Source: CAWINY01 sp963837635
GTDB taxonomy: Bacteria > Acidobacteriota > Terriglobia > Terriglobales > Acidobacteriaceae
NCBI GenBank assembly: GCA_963837635.1
Contig: CAWINY010000003.1
Location: 124,001 to 188,000 of the forward strand
Length of the DNA: 64,000 nucleotides
Direction of reading: 5' to 3'
This document shows, one piece after another, positions 7,798-17,855 of the stretch (the first letter of the stretch is position 1; each line of letters begins with the position of its first letter). Both the position numbers and the translations under genes were made by a program. The notes beneath the pieces are model-generated. The model did no database searches and had not been told where the DNA came from. It saw only the letters and a list, made by a program, of their open reading frames with translations.

Positions 7798-8676
7798 ATG
7801 GTTCGTGGAACGACCCCCCGCCAGCCGAGCAAGGCAGGACGACAGGAAGGCGTCAGAAAGTCCGGACGAGGTGCGCTGGTAAAGCCTCTCGCGCAGACCA
7901 AGCGATCTAACCCTGCGAAACAGGCTGAGGTGAAGGCGGCTGCTTCAGCGGCGGGACGCAACCCCGCGCATGTGCCCATCCAGCCGCCCGCGGGCTACAA
8001 TCCCACCGCGCCCGAGCGGGTCCGCGAGATCATCCAGCGGTTGGATGCCACCTATCCTGGCGTGACCTGTGCCCTGACGCACCGCAATGCATGGGAGCTG
8101 CTGGTGGCGACCATTCTCTCCGCCCAGTGCACCGATGAGCGGGTCAACAAGGTGACGCCAGAGTTGTTTGCCAAGTATCCCACCCCGCAAGAGGTGGCAC
8201 AGCTCGCACCCGAGCAACTGGAGCCCGACATCAAGTCCACCGGTTTCTTCCGCAACAAGGCCAAGTCGATTGTGGGCGCCGCCAAGATGGTCAGCAGCAA
8301 GTTTGGCGGTGAAGTCCCGAACGATATGGCCCAGTTGCTCGAACTCCCCGGCGTGGCGCGCAAGACTGCCAACGTGGTCCTCGGGACCTGGTTCGGCAAG
8401 AACGAAGGTCTGGTGGTCGATACCCACGTCAGCCGTATCTCCCGGCGGCTGGAGCTCTCCAGCAACGGCGATCCCAGCCGGATCGAGCAGGACCTGATGC
8501 GCGTGGTCCCACGCGCTCACTGGACGCTATTCGCCCATCAGGTCATCTGGCACGGGCGCAAGCTGTGCACGGCGCGTCAGCCGAAATGCGCCGACTGCCC
8601 GCTGGAAAACCTCTGCCACGCCGCCGACAAAACCTGGAGCACAGGGGCAATGCACAAAACAGCGGCGTGGAAATAG
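7798..8676 (+). CDS. nth: Endonuclease III (DNA glycosylase/AP lyase)
   Basis: 292 residues. The core from about residue 70 is a complete Nth: helix-hairpin-helix LELPGVARKTANVVL with catalytic Lys189, the catalytic Asp208 in VVDTHVSR, and a 4Fe-4S loop with Cys257, 264, 267 and 273 in C-x6-C-x2-C-x5-C spacing. It removes oxidised pyrimidines in base excision repair. The first 70 residues are a basic, Ala/Pro/Lys-rich extension not found in the roughly 210-residue E. coli enzyme; if translation began further in, no good start exists before the conserved core, so the extension is probably real. It is a stand-alone gene convergent with glgP. Confidence 0.93.
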   Translation: MVRGTTPRQPSKAGRQEGVRKSGRGALVKPLAQTKRSNPAKQAEVKAAASAAGRNPAHVPIQPPAGYNPTAPERVREIIQRLDATYPGVTCALTHRNAWELLVATILSAQCTDERVNKVTPELFAKYPTPQEVAQLAPEQLEPDIKSTGFFRNKAKSIVGAAKMVSSKFGGEVPNDMAQLLELPGVARKTANVVLGTWFGKNEGLVVDTHVSRISRRLELSSNGDPSRIEQDLMRVVPRAHWTLFAHQVIWHGRKLCTARQPKCADCPLENLCHAADKTWSTGAMHKTAAWK

Positions 8677-8765
8677 GAGCGATGGGGAACAGCGGCTGCG
8701 ATCCGGCGGTTACGGCACCTTGGTTGTCGTCGGGATCAGATAGTGCTTCGTGCCACGCTAGAGCT

Positions 8766-11219
8766 CTAAATTGTCGGGCAGGGGGCCACATCCCAGATTT
8801 CGGCCGCGTATTGCGCGATGGTTCGATCGCTGGAAAACTTCCCGGAACTGCCCACGTTGAGGATGGCGGCACGGGTCCACGCCTCCGGATTGCGGTAGAA
8901 CTGGCCCAGTCGCGCGTGAGCTTCACTGTAGGCACGCAGGTCCGCGAGGTGCAGATAGAAGTCGCCTTGGGTGAGGAGCACATCCAGGATGGGGGCAAAG
9001 ACCCCGGGCTCATCTAAATTGAAATGACCAGAGGCGATCAGGTCGAGCGCCGCCCGTGTTTCCGGCTCATTTTCATAGTGCCAGTAGGGGTTGTACCAGC
9101 CTCGGGTTTCGTCCACCTGGGCGGCCGTCAACCCGAACAGGAACATATTTTCCTCGCCGGCCTCCTCGGCCATTTCGACGGTGGCTCCATCACGGGTGCC
9201 AATGGTCAGGGCGCCGTTCATCATGAATTTCATGTTGCTGGTGCCACTGGCTTCGTAGCCGGCAGTCGAGATCTGCTCGGAAACGTCGCTGGCCGGAATC
9301 AGGCGTTCCGCCACCGATACGCCGTAGTCGGGCACAAAGACAACTTTAAGTTTCCCCTGCGTAATGGGATCGCGATCCAGCACCGCCGCCAGATTGTTGA
9401 TGAACTTGATGATGAGCTTCGCCAGGTGATAGGCCGGCGCCGCCTTGCCCGCGAAGAAGAAGGTGCGCGCCGGCACCTCGAGGTTGGGACTCTCGCGCAG
9501 ACGGTTGTACAGGATCACGATGTGCAGGGCATTCAACAACTGGCGCTTGTACTCGTGGACGCGTTTGACCTGGCTGTCGAAGATGCTCTCGGGATCCGCG
9601 GTTTGGCCCGTCGCCGTCCGCAACCAGTCGATGAAGCGCAACTTTGCGAGACGCTTTCCTTCACGGAACGCGTCCTGGAATGGCCGATCATCCGCAAGCG
9701 GCTTCAGCATGGCGATTTGACTCAGGTCGCCGATCCATTCATCGCCAATTGCTTCCGTGATCACGCCGGCGAGCGAGGGATTGGCCACCAGCAGCCAGCG
9801 CCGGGGCGTCACGCCATTGGTCTTATTGTTGAAGCGCTCGGGGAACATCTGCGCGAAGTCGGGGACCACGTGGGCTTTCAGCAGTTCGGTATGAATCGCC
9901 GCGACCCCATTGGTGCTGTGCGAACCGACAATGGCGAGATTTGCCATACGCACCCGTCGGGTGGGTCCCTCTTCAATGAGACTCATCCGGGTCATGCGGC
10001 CTTCGTCGCCGGGATAGCGCCCGCGCACCTGATCCAGGAAGCGCCGGTTGATCTCATAAATGATCTCGAGATGCCGGGGAAGAATGTCTTCAAACCACGA
10101 CACACGCCAGCGTTCAAGCGCTTCCGGCAGCAGGGTGTGGTTGGTATAGGCAAAGGTCCGCTGCGTGATCCCCCAGGCCTGGTCCCAGCCGAGTCGGGCA
10201 TCGTCCAGCAGAATGCGCATCAATTCCGCAATCGACACCGCGGGATGGGTGTCGTTCAACTGAACAGCGGCCCTTTCGGGCAACAGATTCCAATCGCTGT
10301 TGTTCGCACGAAAGCGGCGGACGAGGTCGTGCATGGAGCAGGCACACAGAAAGTACTCTTGCAGAAAGCGCAATTCCCGGCCGCTCGCCGTGGAGTCGTC
10401 CGGATATAGCACTCTGGAGATCGACTCCGCCGCCAGCGTCTCGGTGACCGCGCCGACAAAATCGCCATGACTGAACTGGTGGAAGTGGAAAGAGTCGGGC
10501 GCGCTGGCGGCCCAGAGTCGGAGTGTATTGATGGTTCGTCCGCCATAGCCAACCACCGGGCGGTCAAATGGGATTCCCAGCAGGGTCGAGGGCCTCCCGG
10601 CCACCGGGACCAGCAGCCCTCCCTGCATCTGAAATGAGCAACCCAGGTGCACTTCGACGATATGGTCGAGTCGAACCACTTCCCACGGGTCCGGGCGGCG
10701 AAGCCAGTTGTCCGGCCTTTCGTTTTGCCATCCGTCGCGAATATCCTGTTTGAAGATACCGTACTCGTAGCGCAAGCCATAGCCCATCGCCGGCAGTTCC
10801 AAGGTGGCCATCGATTCCAGGAAGCAGGCGGCCAAGCGGCCCAGGCCGCCGTTTCCCAGGCCGGCATCAGGCTCCTGTTCGAGGAGTTCGTACCAATCGA
10901 CATTCTTCTCGCGGCAAGCCTGGCGCATGGCAGGGTCGAGCAGCAGATTCGAGACGTTGCTCGCCAGGGAACGGCCGATCAGGAACTCCATCGAAAGATA
11001 GTAGGCGCGCTTGGGATCCAGCTTGTAGTGCGTCTTTTTAGTGCGCAGCCACCTCAGTGCCAGCACGTCCCGAAGGGACCGGGCCACGGCCTCGTATCTC
11101 TCTCGAGACGTCGCCAAAGCAGGATCGATCGCGTAGTCAAAGATGAGGTGCCGGTCGTACAGCGCGTTGGGGTCACCATGAAAACGAACCGGGCCGTACT
11201 CGACGAGGTCTGGATGCAT
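8766..11219 (-). CDS. glgP: Glycogen/starch phosphorylase
   Basis: 817 residues, the usual length for GT35 phosphorylases. The nucleotide and glucan sites are intact: EPDAGLGNGGLGRLAACFLES, AVQLNDTHPA, FNNKTNGVTPRRWL, and the pyridoxal-phosphate lysine in EASGTSNMKFMMNGALTIGT. It releases glucose-1-phosphate from alpha-1,4-glucan in the cytosol. The start at 11219 precedes the conserved N-terminal region and no longer in-frame alternative with a better signal is seen. It is divergently arranged with hrpB; no other glycogen gene is adjacent. Confidence 0.95.
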   Translation of the reverse strand: MHPDLVEYGPVRFHGDPNALYDRHLIFDYAIDPALATSRERYEAVARSLRDVLALRWLRTKKTHYKLDPKRAYYLSMEFLIGRSLASNVSNLLLDPAMRQACREKNVDWYELLEQEPDAGLGNGGLGRLAACFLESMATLELPAMGYGLRYEYGIFKQDIRDGWQNERPDNWLRRPDPWEVVRLDHIVEVHLGCSFQMQGGLLVPVAGRPSTLLGIPFDRPVVGYGGRTINTLRLWAASAPDSFHFHQFSHGDFVGAVTETLAAESISRVLYPDDSTASGRELRFLQEYFLCACSMHDLVRRFRANNSDWNLLPERAAVQLNDTHPAVSIAELMRILLDDARLGWDQAWGITQRTFAYTNHTLLPEALERWRVSWFEDILPRHLEIIYEINRRFLDQVRGRYPGDEGRMTRMSLIEEGPTRRVRMANLAIVGSHSTNGVAAIHTELLKAHVVPDFAQMFPERFNNKTNGVTPRRWLLVANPSLAGVITEAIGDEWIGDLSQIAMLKPLADDRPFQDAFREGKRLAKLRFIDWLRTATGQTADPESIFDSQVKRVHEYKRQLLNALHIVILYNRLRESPNLEVPARTFFFAGKAAPAYHLAKLIIKFINNLAAVLDRDPITQGKLKVVFVPDYGVSVAERLIPASDVSEQISTAGYEASGTSNMKFMMNGALTIGTRDGATVEMAEEAGEENMFLFGLTAAQVDETRGWYNPYWHYENEPETRAALDLIASGHFNLDEPGVFAPILDVLLTQGDFYLHLADLRAYSEAHARLGQFYRNPEAWTRAAILNVGSSGKFSSDRTIAQYAAEIWDVAPCPTI

Positions 11220-11335
11220 TCGGATATGCTCCTCATGTTCTGTGCCCCGTATTCTATCCCCTGTGCAGGTGATTTCCTCCTATGTGCGATGCGGGCATTG
11301 ACGCCAGTCGAAACGCCGTGCTTCGATGAGCAAGA

Positions 11336-13660
11336 ATGAGCCACAGACCAGCCCTCCCGGTGGACAACATTCTGCCGGAGATTATTGCGTCCTTAAATCG
11401 CCTTCCGAACCTTGTGATCGAAGCCCCTCCGGGCGCGGGAAAGACCACCCGCGTGCCGCCGGCGCTCCTCGCGATGGTAAGCGATGAAGTGGTTGTCCTC
11501 GAGCCGCGCCGGATTGCGGCACGACTGGCGGCGCGGCGAGTCGCCTGGGAGATGGGCGAACCGCTCGGCGATACTGTGGGCTACCAAGTCCGGTTTGAAG
11601 AGGTAGGCGGACCGCGCACCCGCCTGCGATTTCTCACCGAGGGCGTGCTGACCCGGCGCCTGCTCTCCGATCCATCCCTGAAGGGCGTGGCAGCCGTGGT
11701 GCTGGATGAGTTCCATGAGCGCCACCTCGAAAGTGATCTGGCCCTGGCCTTGTTGAAGCGCTTGCAGCGGACGCGGCCCGATCTGCGGATCGTGGTTATG
11801 TCGGCGACTCTCGATGCCGATCCGGTAGCGCAATATCTTGGCGGTTGTCCCACCGTGCGCTCCGCGGGAACCCGGTTCGCACTTTCGATCCAGCATCGGC
11901 CGTATTCGCCCGAGCCACTTGAATCCCAGGTGAGCGCTGCGGTGAAGCTGTTGATCGGCAGCCAACACTCCGGGGACATTCTGGTCTTCCTGCCAGGGGC
12001 GGCGGAGATCCATCGCGCCATGCGCGCGTGCGAGGCGGTCGCGCGCCGGGCCAACTTGCTGGTGCTGCCGCTGCACGGCAGTCTGGCGCCCGAGGAGCAG
12101 GACCGCGCGCTCTCCCCCGCATCGCAACGAAAACTGATCCTGGCCACGAATGTCGCGGAAAGTTCGGTGACGGTCGAAGGCGTAAGCGCGGTGATCGACA
12201 GTGGTCTGGCGCGCTTCGCGAGCCATTCTCCGTGGAGCGGGTTGCCGACGCTCCACGTCGGTCGCGTAAGCAAGGCTTCCGCGACGCAAAGAGCCGGACG
12301 GGCGGGGCGCACCGGACCCGGTCACGCGCTGCGCCTTTACCCAGAGGAGGATTACTCGCGCCGCCCGGAGCAAGACGCTCCCGAAATCGTGCGCAGCGAC
12401 CTCTCCCAGCTTTGCCTCGCTTTGCGAGCCATGCAGATCGGCCAGATCAACCAAATTGATTGGCTCGATGCGCCGCCTGCAGCGGCGATCGAATCGGCCG
12501 AGCTGCTGCTCAATCGGCTGGGTGCTACGGGAGAGATGGCGCAGCGGCTGGCGCGGTATCCGCTGCCTCCCCGGCTGTCGCGAATTCTCGTCGAGTCCAT
12601 GCAGCGCGGCGTGGGTGAGGACGGCTGCGTTGCCGCGGCGCTGCTCGGGTCCGGCGTGCAGCTTGCAAGAAATGATCTCCTAGCCGCTATGGAATCGGAT
12701 CGGGACTACCGCACACGGCAGCATATCGAGCAGCTTCGCCGAATTGCGCGGCCTGCCAGGCAGAAACATCACAGGGACGATGCTCTGCTCATGTCCGTAC
12801 TCGCGGGCTTTCCCGATCGCGTAGCACGGCTGCGAGCCGGCAATCAGGTGCTGCTGTCGACCGGCGCATCGGCGGAGGTGGCGGGCGAGGCTCCCCGCTA
12901 TGAGTTCATGGTTGCGGTCGATGCCGAGGACCGTAAAGATAAGCCTCTGCCGCTGATTCGCGTGACCGCGCGCATCGAGCCGGAATGGTTGATCGATCTC
13001 TTTCCCGACCATGTGCGGGAGCAATCCAGCGTGGTATGGAATCGCGGGAAAGAGCGGGTTGAGGCGGTGACCGCACTGCTCTACGACGAGCTGGTGATTC
13101 AGGAATCGCGGGGCGCTGCGCCGGACATGGAGGCCGCTGCCGATCTTCTTGCGCAGAAGGCGATGGAAGCCGGAATCGAACGCTTCGTCGAGATGGAAGC
13201 TCTCCGTGATTTTCTAGCGCGCGTCGAGTTTGCCGGCTTCGAACCGCCGGACGTTCCGGAGGTGCTGCGTGAGTTATGTTCGGGACTGCGAAGCTTTGCC
13301 GAGTTGAAGAGCACCGCGGCGAACTTGATTTCCCTACTGGAACATAAGATCGGCACGCGGCGGCTCAATGAGCTCGCCCCCGCGCGCCTCCGGCTGCAGA
13401 AAGGGCGTCAGGCCAACGTTCATTATGAGGATGGCAAGCCGCCGTGGATCGCATCCCGTCTGCAGGATTTTTTCGGCATGCACGACACGCCCACGATTGG
13501 GCCCAAGCGCACCCCGGTGGTGATCCAACTGCTTGCTCCGAATCAACGTCCCGTGCAGACCACGACGGATCTTGCGGGATTCTGGGAGCGGCTCTATCCG
13601 CAGGTGCGCCGCGAGCTGATGCGACGCTATCCCAAGCACCCCTGGCCGGAACGGCCGTGA
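11336..13660 (+). CDS. hrpB: ATP-dependent helicase HrpB
   Basis: 774 residues of the DEAH/RHA helicase class. Motif I is APPGAGKTTRVP, motif II VLDEFHERHLESDL, motif III MSATLD, and motif VI SATQRAGRAGRTGPG. The C-terminal half contains the HrpB-specific region ending with PKHPWPE, as in characterised HrpB proteins. A DExH-box NTPase of this type acts on RNA or RNA-protein complexes; the physiological role is not well defined in the family. ATG 11336 begins 116 bases from glgP on the other strand. Confidence 0.93.
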   Translation: MSHRPALPVDNILPEIIASLNRLPNLVIEAPPGAGKTTRVPPALLAMVSDEVVVLEPRRIAARLAARRVAWEMGEPLGDTVGYQVRFEEVGGPRTRLRFLTEGVLTRRLLSDPSLKGVAAVVLDEFHERHLESDLALALLKRLQRTRPDLRIVVMSATLDADPVAQYLGGCPTVRSAGTRFALSIQHRPYSPEPLESQVSAAVKLLIGSQHSGDILVFLPGAAEIHRAMRACEAVARRANLLVLPLHGSLAPEEQDRALSPASQRKLILATNVAESSVTVEGVSAVIDSGLARFASHSPWSGLPTLHVGRVSKASATQRAGRAGRTGPGHALRLYPEEDYSRRPEQDAPEIVRSDLSQLCLALRAMQIGQINQIDWLDAPPAAAIESAELLLNRLGATGEMAQRLARYPLPPRLSRILVESMQRGVGEDGCVAAALLGSGVQLARNDLLAAMESDRDYRTRQHIEQLRRIARPARQKHHRDDALLMSVLAGFPDRVARLRAGNQVLLSTGASAEVAGEAPRYEFMVAVDAEDRKDKPLPLIRVTARIEPEWLIDLFPDHVREQSSVVWNRGKERVEAVTALLYDELVIQESRGAAPDMEAAADLLAQKAMEAGIERFVEMEALRDFLARVEFAGFEPPDVPEVLRELCSGLRSFAELKSTAANLISLLEHKIGTRRLNELAPARLRLQKGRQANVHYEDGKPPWIASRLQDFFGMHDTPTIGPKRTPVVIQLLAPNQRPVQTTTDLAGFWERLYPQVRRELMRRYPKHPWPERP

Positions 13661-13818
13661 GGCGATTGCGGCCCGTTGAGAGTGCCTTTCTGATGACGGT
13701 GAAGTAGACTAGCTTTCAGAATACGTAGCCCGTGAAAGTCCGCTCGACCTTGCATGAGGTAATAACTCCATGAACGCCGCGAAGTCGTCCGGCAATCGCC
13801 AGTTGGGACTCTGGGTTG

Positions 13819-14388
13819 ATGAGTTGGTTTAGCCTGTTGGGAATTGCCGTGGCGCTGGCGGTGGACGCATTCGCCGTGGCGTTGGTGGCCGGACTGAGTG
13901 TGGAAGCCCTCACCAAGCGCCGCCTGTTTCGCCTAAGTTTTCACTTTGGCCTGTTCCAGGCGATGATGCTCGCCAGCGGATGGCTTTGCGGCAAGGTTCT
14001 TTACCATCTCGTCGCCGGCTTCGCGAATTGGGTTGCGTTTGCCCTGCTATTTTTTGTGGGGGCAAACATCATCCGGCAAGCCTTCCATGGCGCCGACGAG
14101 GCCCGCACTCCCTTAGACCCAACCAAAGGCTGGCAGCTTATCTTCCTATCTTTCGCAACCAGCATTGACGCCCTCGCCGTCGGACTTTCTCTCGCCATGC
14201 TGGGAGTCTCCATTGCGGTAGCTGCAGCCCTGGTCGGATTCGTGGCCACACTTCTCACTCTGCTGGGCATGCATTTGGGAAATCGTGCCAGCGCTTTATG
14301 GGGCAAGCGAGTGGAAGTCTTGGGGGGGCTGATTTTGATCGCAATCGGATTGCTGAGCCTGTGGCATGGCAGGTTGCCCAAAGGATAA
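13819..14388 (+). CDS. mntP: Manganese efflux pump MntP
   Basis: 189 residues with six predicted membrane helices and the two duplicated acidic motifs of MntP: VALAVDAFAVALVAG in helix 1 and SFATSIDALAVGLSLAML in helix 4. It exports Mn(II) across the inner membrane. ATG 13819 is preferred over the TTG one codon upstream. I looked for a yybP-ykoY manganese riboswitch in 13661-13818 and do not see its conserved core. Confidence 0.9.
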   Translation: MSWFSLLGIAVALAVDAFAVALVAGLSVEALTKRRLFRLSFHFGLFQAMMLASGWLCGKVLYHLVAGFANWVAFALLFFVGANIIRQAFHGADEARTPLDPTKGWQLIFLSFATSIDALAVGLSLAMLGVSIAVAAALVGFVATLLTLLGMHLGNRASALWGKRVEVLGGLILIAIGLLSLWHGRLPKG

Positions 14389-14932
14389 TCCCTCATGATG
14401 CTCGGCCAGTTTGGATTCTCGGCTGTCATCCTGAGTGAGGCCGTTCCTGAGTGTGACCTGGAAGGCGTGCGCTGAACCGATAAGTGTGACGCTACCCAGC
14501 GGGAAGGGTGGTAGCACGTGACGGTGCATAACGTCTATTTCCGCGCGTTCTACCGCTTCCATCGACGTGGCACGACTGGCAGGCGTACTTGTGTAGGATT
14601 AGTAGGGTTTCCGCTCGTGGCGAAGCCGATCCGCTGCGCGCGAAAGGCTACCGCGATCTAAACTACCTGCTGTTTGAAGGCTCAGCGGCTGGCCGTCACT
14701 AAGCCCCAATTCCTCGTTTTCATGGAAGCCGTATAGAAATGCGCGCTTCACCAGATTTCGTTCACAGCCCTTAATACTGACTAGGTGAGATTACGTATAT
14801 GTGAAGACTTTGCTGGTGTGCTATCTTGCTCGTGTAGCAATCCACCAGTAGACTGCATCGGCCATTGGGCGCAGCGGCCATTCGGCCCGCCCGACAACTC
14901 GCTGAGGTCCGCGATTGTTTCACGCAAACAGC
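14389..14932. other. Intergenic region before the envelope operon
   Basis: About 540 bases with no credible gene. A GTCATCCTGAG word occurs at about 14424. The promoter of the following six-gene operon should lie here; no clear -35/-10 or -24/-12 pair could be defined by eye. Confidence 0.5.
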
Positions 14933-16420
14933 ATGACATCCATCGTGCGGTCGCTGGCCTTGGCGGTCGCGGGCGTTGACCTGACACTCGTGGCCTACAT
15001 CCTTTATCGGCGCGCTTCCCACAATCGTTATTACCGGCTGAAAGACGCGGCCGAACGGCGCTACGCTGCAGCCGTTCAGGAAAGCCTGACTGGCATCATC
15101 CCCATCCCGGAAGCCGCTCAACGACTGAAGTCCTACGGGCGCGCCGAGCGTGAGGCCATCAGAACTCAAGTGCTCTCCGCTATAGCTGGCGCGACGCAAG
15201 AGCGGGCCACCGCACTGCTCCAGGAGCTCGGCTTTGTGGCAGAGTGGGCAGAAGCCGCGTTTGGGCGGCAACGGGCACAGCAACTTCTCGGTTCGTTGAC
15301 ACATGGTTCGGTACTCCCGACGAGTCGCCCAGTTAGTCGTCGGTCGCGTCTGCAGAGACTACGCGGACTGTCAATCATGCGGGCCGAGGCTGTTGGGCAT
15401 CTAGGTCGTCTGTCGCCGGAATTCGCGGCCTGTTTCTGCCGGGAAGCGCTACACGATCCCTCCCCTATAGTACGGCAGGTAGCGATAGCGGGCATGGGCC
15501 GGAACCCCACTGTCGGCAGGGTACCTATTCTGCTGGATGAACTGTCGAAGGTGGTCCGAGGAGAGAGCGATCTGCCGGTGAGATCCGTCAAGACTGCCCT
15601 GGTGCGCTATCCAATCCAGGAACTCCAGTATTTCCTGCCCTTCATGAATAGCGAAAATGCCAGGTTTCGGTTTCTTGCAGTCGATAGCATTCGCGAAATC
15701 TGCAAGCGCACAACGCCGGATAGGGTAGCGAAGGACTTCCCGATTGAGCTGCGACGGTGGTTCCTGCAGAAAGCAATCCGGGACGAGTCCCCCGATGTCC
15801 GCGCCCGCAGTGCGGTGGTGATCAGCTATTTCCGCGATGAGTCTGCAGCGCAGGCTTTACGAGTCCTGCTAAGAGACGAGAATGAGTTCGTTCGCCTGCA
15901 CAGCGTACGCGCCTGTGCTGATCCCAAGTATGTGCAGCTCATTCCCGATATCTTAGAGCGTATTACGGACCGTAAATGGCGCGTGCGCGAAGCCGCTGTA
16001 CGGACTGTAGCGGTTCTCCCCGCAGATGGAGCACAACTGCTGGAAACGCTGTTCCTGAAGACGACGGACCGCTACGCCTGTGAACAAATTGCTGACGAAT
16101 TACAGCGTAGCGGCATGATACGTCAAACGATTTCCGCACTAGCATTGCCCGATACGGAGGAGGCGCGCCGCGCACGGGAAATCTGTTCCAACGTAGCCAA
16201 CCTCGGCATGACTTCCTTGATGACGGAAACTCTGGTGCGCGGAGAAGAGCCCGCATCTTTACGGAGCATGTTGTTGGAGGTGTTAAGGTTCTGCGAGACC
16301 CCTCAATTCCTTGCCGCCTTGCGGACGATTGCCGCATCTGTCGACGACCCGCTGCGGAGGCAGGCGGAGGACATCTGGGCGTCCAAGCAAGCGGCGAGGG
16401 CGGCGGCCAGCTGCGGGTAG
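14933..16420 (+). CDS. Membrane-anchored HEAT-repeat protein
   Basis: 495 residues. An N-terminal membrane helix (IVRSLALAVAGVDLTLVAYIL) is followed by a cytoplasmic or periplasmic array of HEAT/PBS-lyase-type helical repeats, e.g. SPIVRQVAIAGMG, SPDVRARSAVVISYFRDESA, NEFVRLHSVRACADP and WRVREAAVRTVAVLPADGA. Such arrays are protein-binding scaffolds. It is first in an operon with a processive glycosyltransferase only 7 bases downstream, so it probably organises the synthesis complex; that is inference. The ATG at 14933 was preferred to the TTG at 14915 because it directly precedes the membrane helix. Confidence 0.8.
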   Translation: MTSIVRSLALAVAGVDLTLVAYILYRRASHNRYYRLKDAAERRYAAAVQESLTGIIPIPEAAQRLKSYGRAEREAIRTQVLSAIAGATQERATALLQELGFVAEWAEAAFGRQRAQQLLGSLTHGSVLPTSRPVSRRSRLQRLRGLSIMRAEAVGHLGRLSPEFAACFCREALHDPSPIVRQVAIAGMGRNPTVGRVPILLDELSKVVRGESDLPVRSVKTALVRYPIQELQYFLPFMNSENARFRFLAVDSIREICKRTTPDRVAKDFPIELRRWFLQKAIRDESPDVRARSAVVISYFRDESAAQALRVLLRDENEFVRLHSVRACADPKYVQLIPDILERITDRKWRVREAAVRTVAVLPADGAQLLETLFLKTTDRYACEQIADELQRSGMIRQTISALALPDTEEARRAREICSNVANLGMTSLMTETLVRGEEPASLRSMLLEVLRFCETPQFLAALRTIAASVDDPLRRQAEDIWASKQAARAAASCG

Positions 16421-16427
16421 AACGAAT

Positions 16428-17855
16428 ATGATCCATGCGTCGTTGCAATTTCTGCATTACGCCAACTACGTCTTCCTGTTCTATTTCGTGGCTGCGAACT
16501 TTGTTTACACCTTGCTGATGGTCCTCTCGCTGTACTCGGTCTCGCTGCACGCCCGCTTCGCTGCCCAGAAGGCTTATAGTGACATGGCGGACTCACCGGT
16601 CACGCCGCCGGTTGCGTTCATCGTTCCCGCATACAACGAAGCGCATGTCATCGTGCATACGGTCCTGTCTTTGCTGGAGCTGAACTATCCTGAAAAGGAG
16701 ATCATAGTCGTCGATGACGGTTCAACGGATCGGACGGTGGACCAGTTGATCGAGCGTTTCGGGTTACGGCGTCTGGACATGATCTATCGCGAAGCACTAA
16801 AGACCAATCTAGTCACTGCTTTTTACTTTAGCCCGGAACTCCCGCAACTGCTCGTGATGTCGGTCGGGCACGGGGGGAAACCGAATGCCTTGAACGCTGG
16901 CATCAACATGGCGCGCAGCCCGTATTTTTGCACGGTGGATGCCGACTCGATCATTGAGCGCGACGCGGTGCTGCGCCTGATGGCGCCGGTGGTGCAGTCG
17001 AGCGAAAACACCGTGGTCAGCGGCGGCATTGTGCGCATCGCGAATGGCTGTGTCGTCAACCACGGGATCATCACCAAGGTCGAATTGGCAAAGACCTGGC
17101 TGGAACGCTGCCAAACCGTGGAATACATTCGCACCTTCCTGTTCGGACGCCCAGGCTGGAATGCCTTGAATGCGACCTTTATCACCTCTGGCGCCTTCTG
17201 CCTGTTGCACAAGGAATCGGTGATTGAGGCCGGCGGTTTCAGCTCGGATACGGTGACCGAAGACATTGACATGATCGCCCGCCTGCGGCGCTCGCTCACG
17301 GATAAGAAACGGAAATACCGGATCGTGTTCACCAGCGATCCGATTTGCTGGACGGAGTCTCCGCGGACGATCAAAATGCTGGCCCGCCAGCGCCGCCGTT
17401 GGCAACTCGGCCTGACCCAAACCGTGCTGAAGAACCGGGATATGATCTTCAATCCGCGTTTCGGCACCATGGGCCTGCTGAGCATGCCGTTTCACACCTA
17501 CCTGGAGGCAATGGGCTGCGTGGTCGAGGCGCTTGGCACCTTCCTGATCCCCATTTCGTATTTGCTGGGGGCCATGCCCGTGCCTATGTTCCTCCTCTTT
17601 CTGTTCCTGGCAGTTGGCTACGGAACGCTGCTATCGATGGGATCGGTGGTCCTGGAAGAACTCACATTGCGGCGCTATCCCAGCTGGAAACATGTGCTAA
17701 TTCTCATGGCCTATGCGGTGATCGAAAACATAGGCTATCGGCAGATGGTGACCTTATTCAGAGCGCACGGCGTGCTGCAATACTTCACTGGCCGCAAGCG
17801 TTGGGAGTTGGTTCAGCACCGGGGTGCTCGGCCCGCAGTTGAGGAATGTCCGTAA
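16428..17855 (+). CDS. Processive family 2 glycosyltransferase (PgaC/YaiP-like)
   Basis: 475 residues. One N-terminal helix (YVFLFYFVAANFVYTLLMVL), a GT-A domain with VDDGSTD, TVDADS, TEDIDM and the processive QRRRWQLG motif, then three or four C-terminal helices around a pore-like segment. This architecture is that of inner-membrane synthases that polymerise and export beta-linked sugars such as poly-N-acetylglucosamine. Start ATG 16428 follows the HEAT gene closely; the longer upstream frame overlaps that gene and has no hydrophobic content. The stop overlaps the next gene start by 10 bases. The sugar is unknown. Confidence 0.88.
   Translation: MIHASLQFLHYANYVFLFYFVAANFVYTLLMVLSLYSVSLHARFAAQKAYSDMADSPVTPPVAFIVPAYNEAHVIVHTVLSLLELNYPEKEIIVVDDGSTDRTVDQLIERFGLRRLDMIYREALKTNLVTAFYFSPELPQLLVMSVGHGGKPNALNAGINMARSPYFCTVDADSIIERDAVLRLMAPVVQSSENTVVSGGIVRIANGCVVNHGIITKVELAKTWLERCQTVEYIRTFLFGRPGWNALNATFITSGAFCLLHKESVIEAGGFSSDTVTEDIDMIARLRRSLTDKKRKYRIVFTSDPICWTESPRTIKMLARQRRRWQLGLTQTVLKNRDMIFNPRFGTMGLLSMPFHTYLEAMGCVVEALGTFLIPISYLLGAMPVPMFLLFLFLAVGYGTLLSMGSVVLEELTLRRYPSWKHVLILMAYAVIENIGYRQMVTLFRAHGVLQYFTGRKRWELVQHRGARPAVEECP

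Noticed and set aside
9024..10409. A 461-codon plus-strand frame
   Set aside because: Entirely antisense to glgP, whose motifs are continuous on the minus strand.
13661..13818. Manganese (yybP-ykoY) riboswitch before mntP
   Set aside because: The conserved core sequences of that riboswitch were not found.
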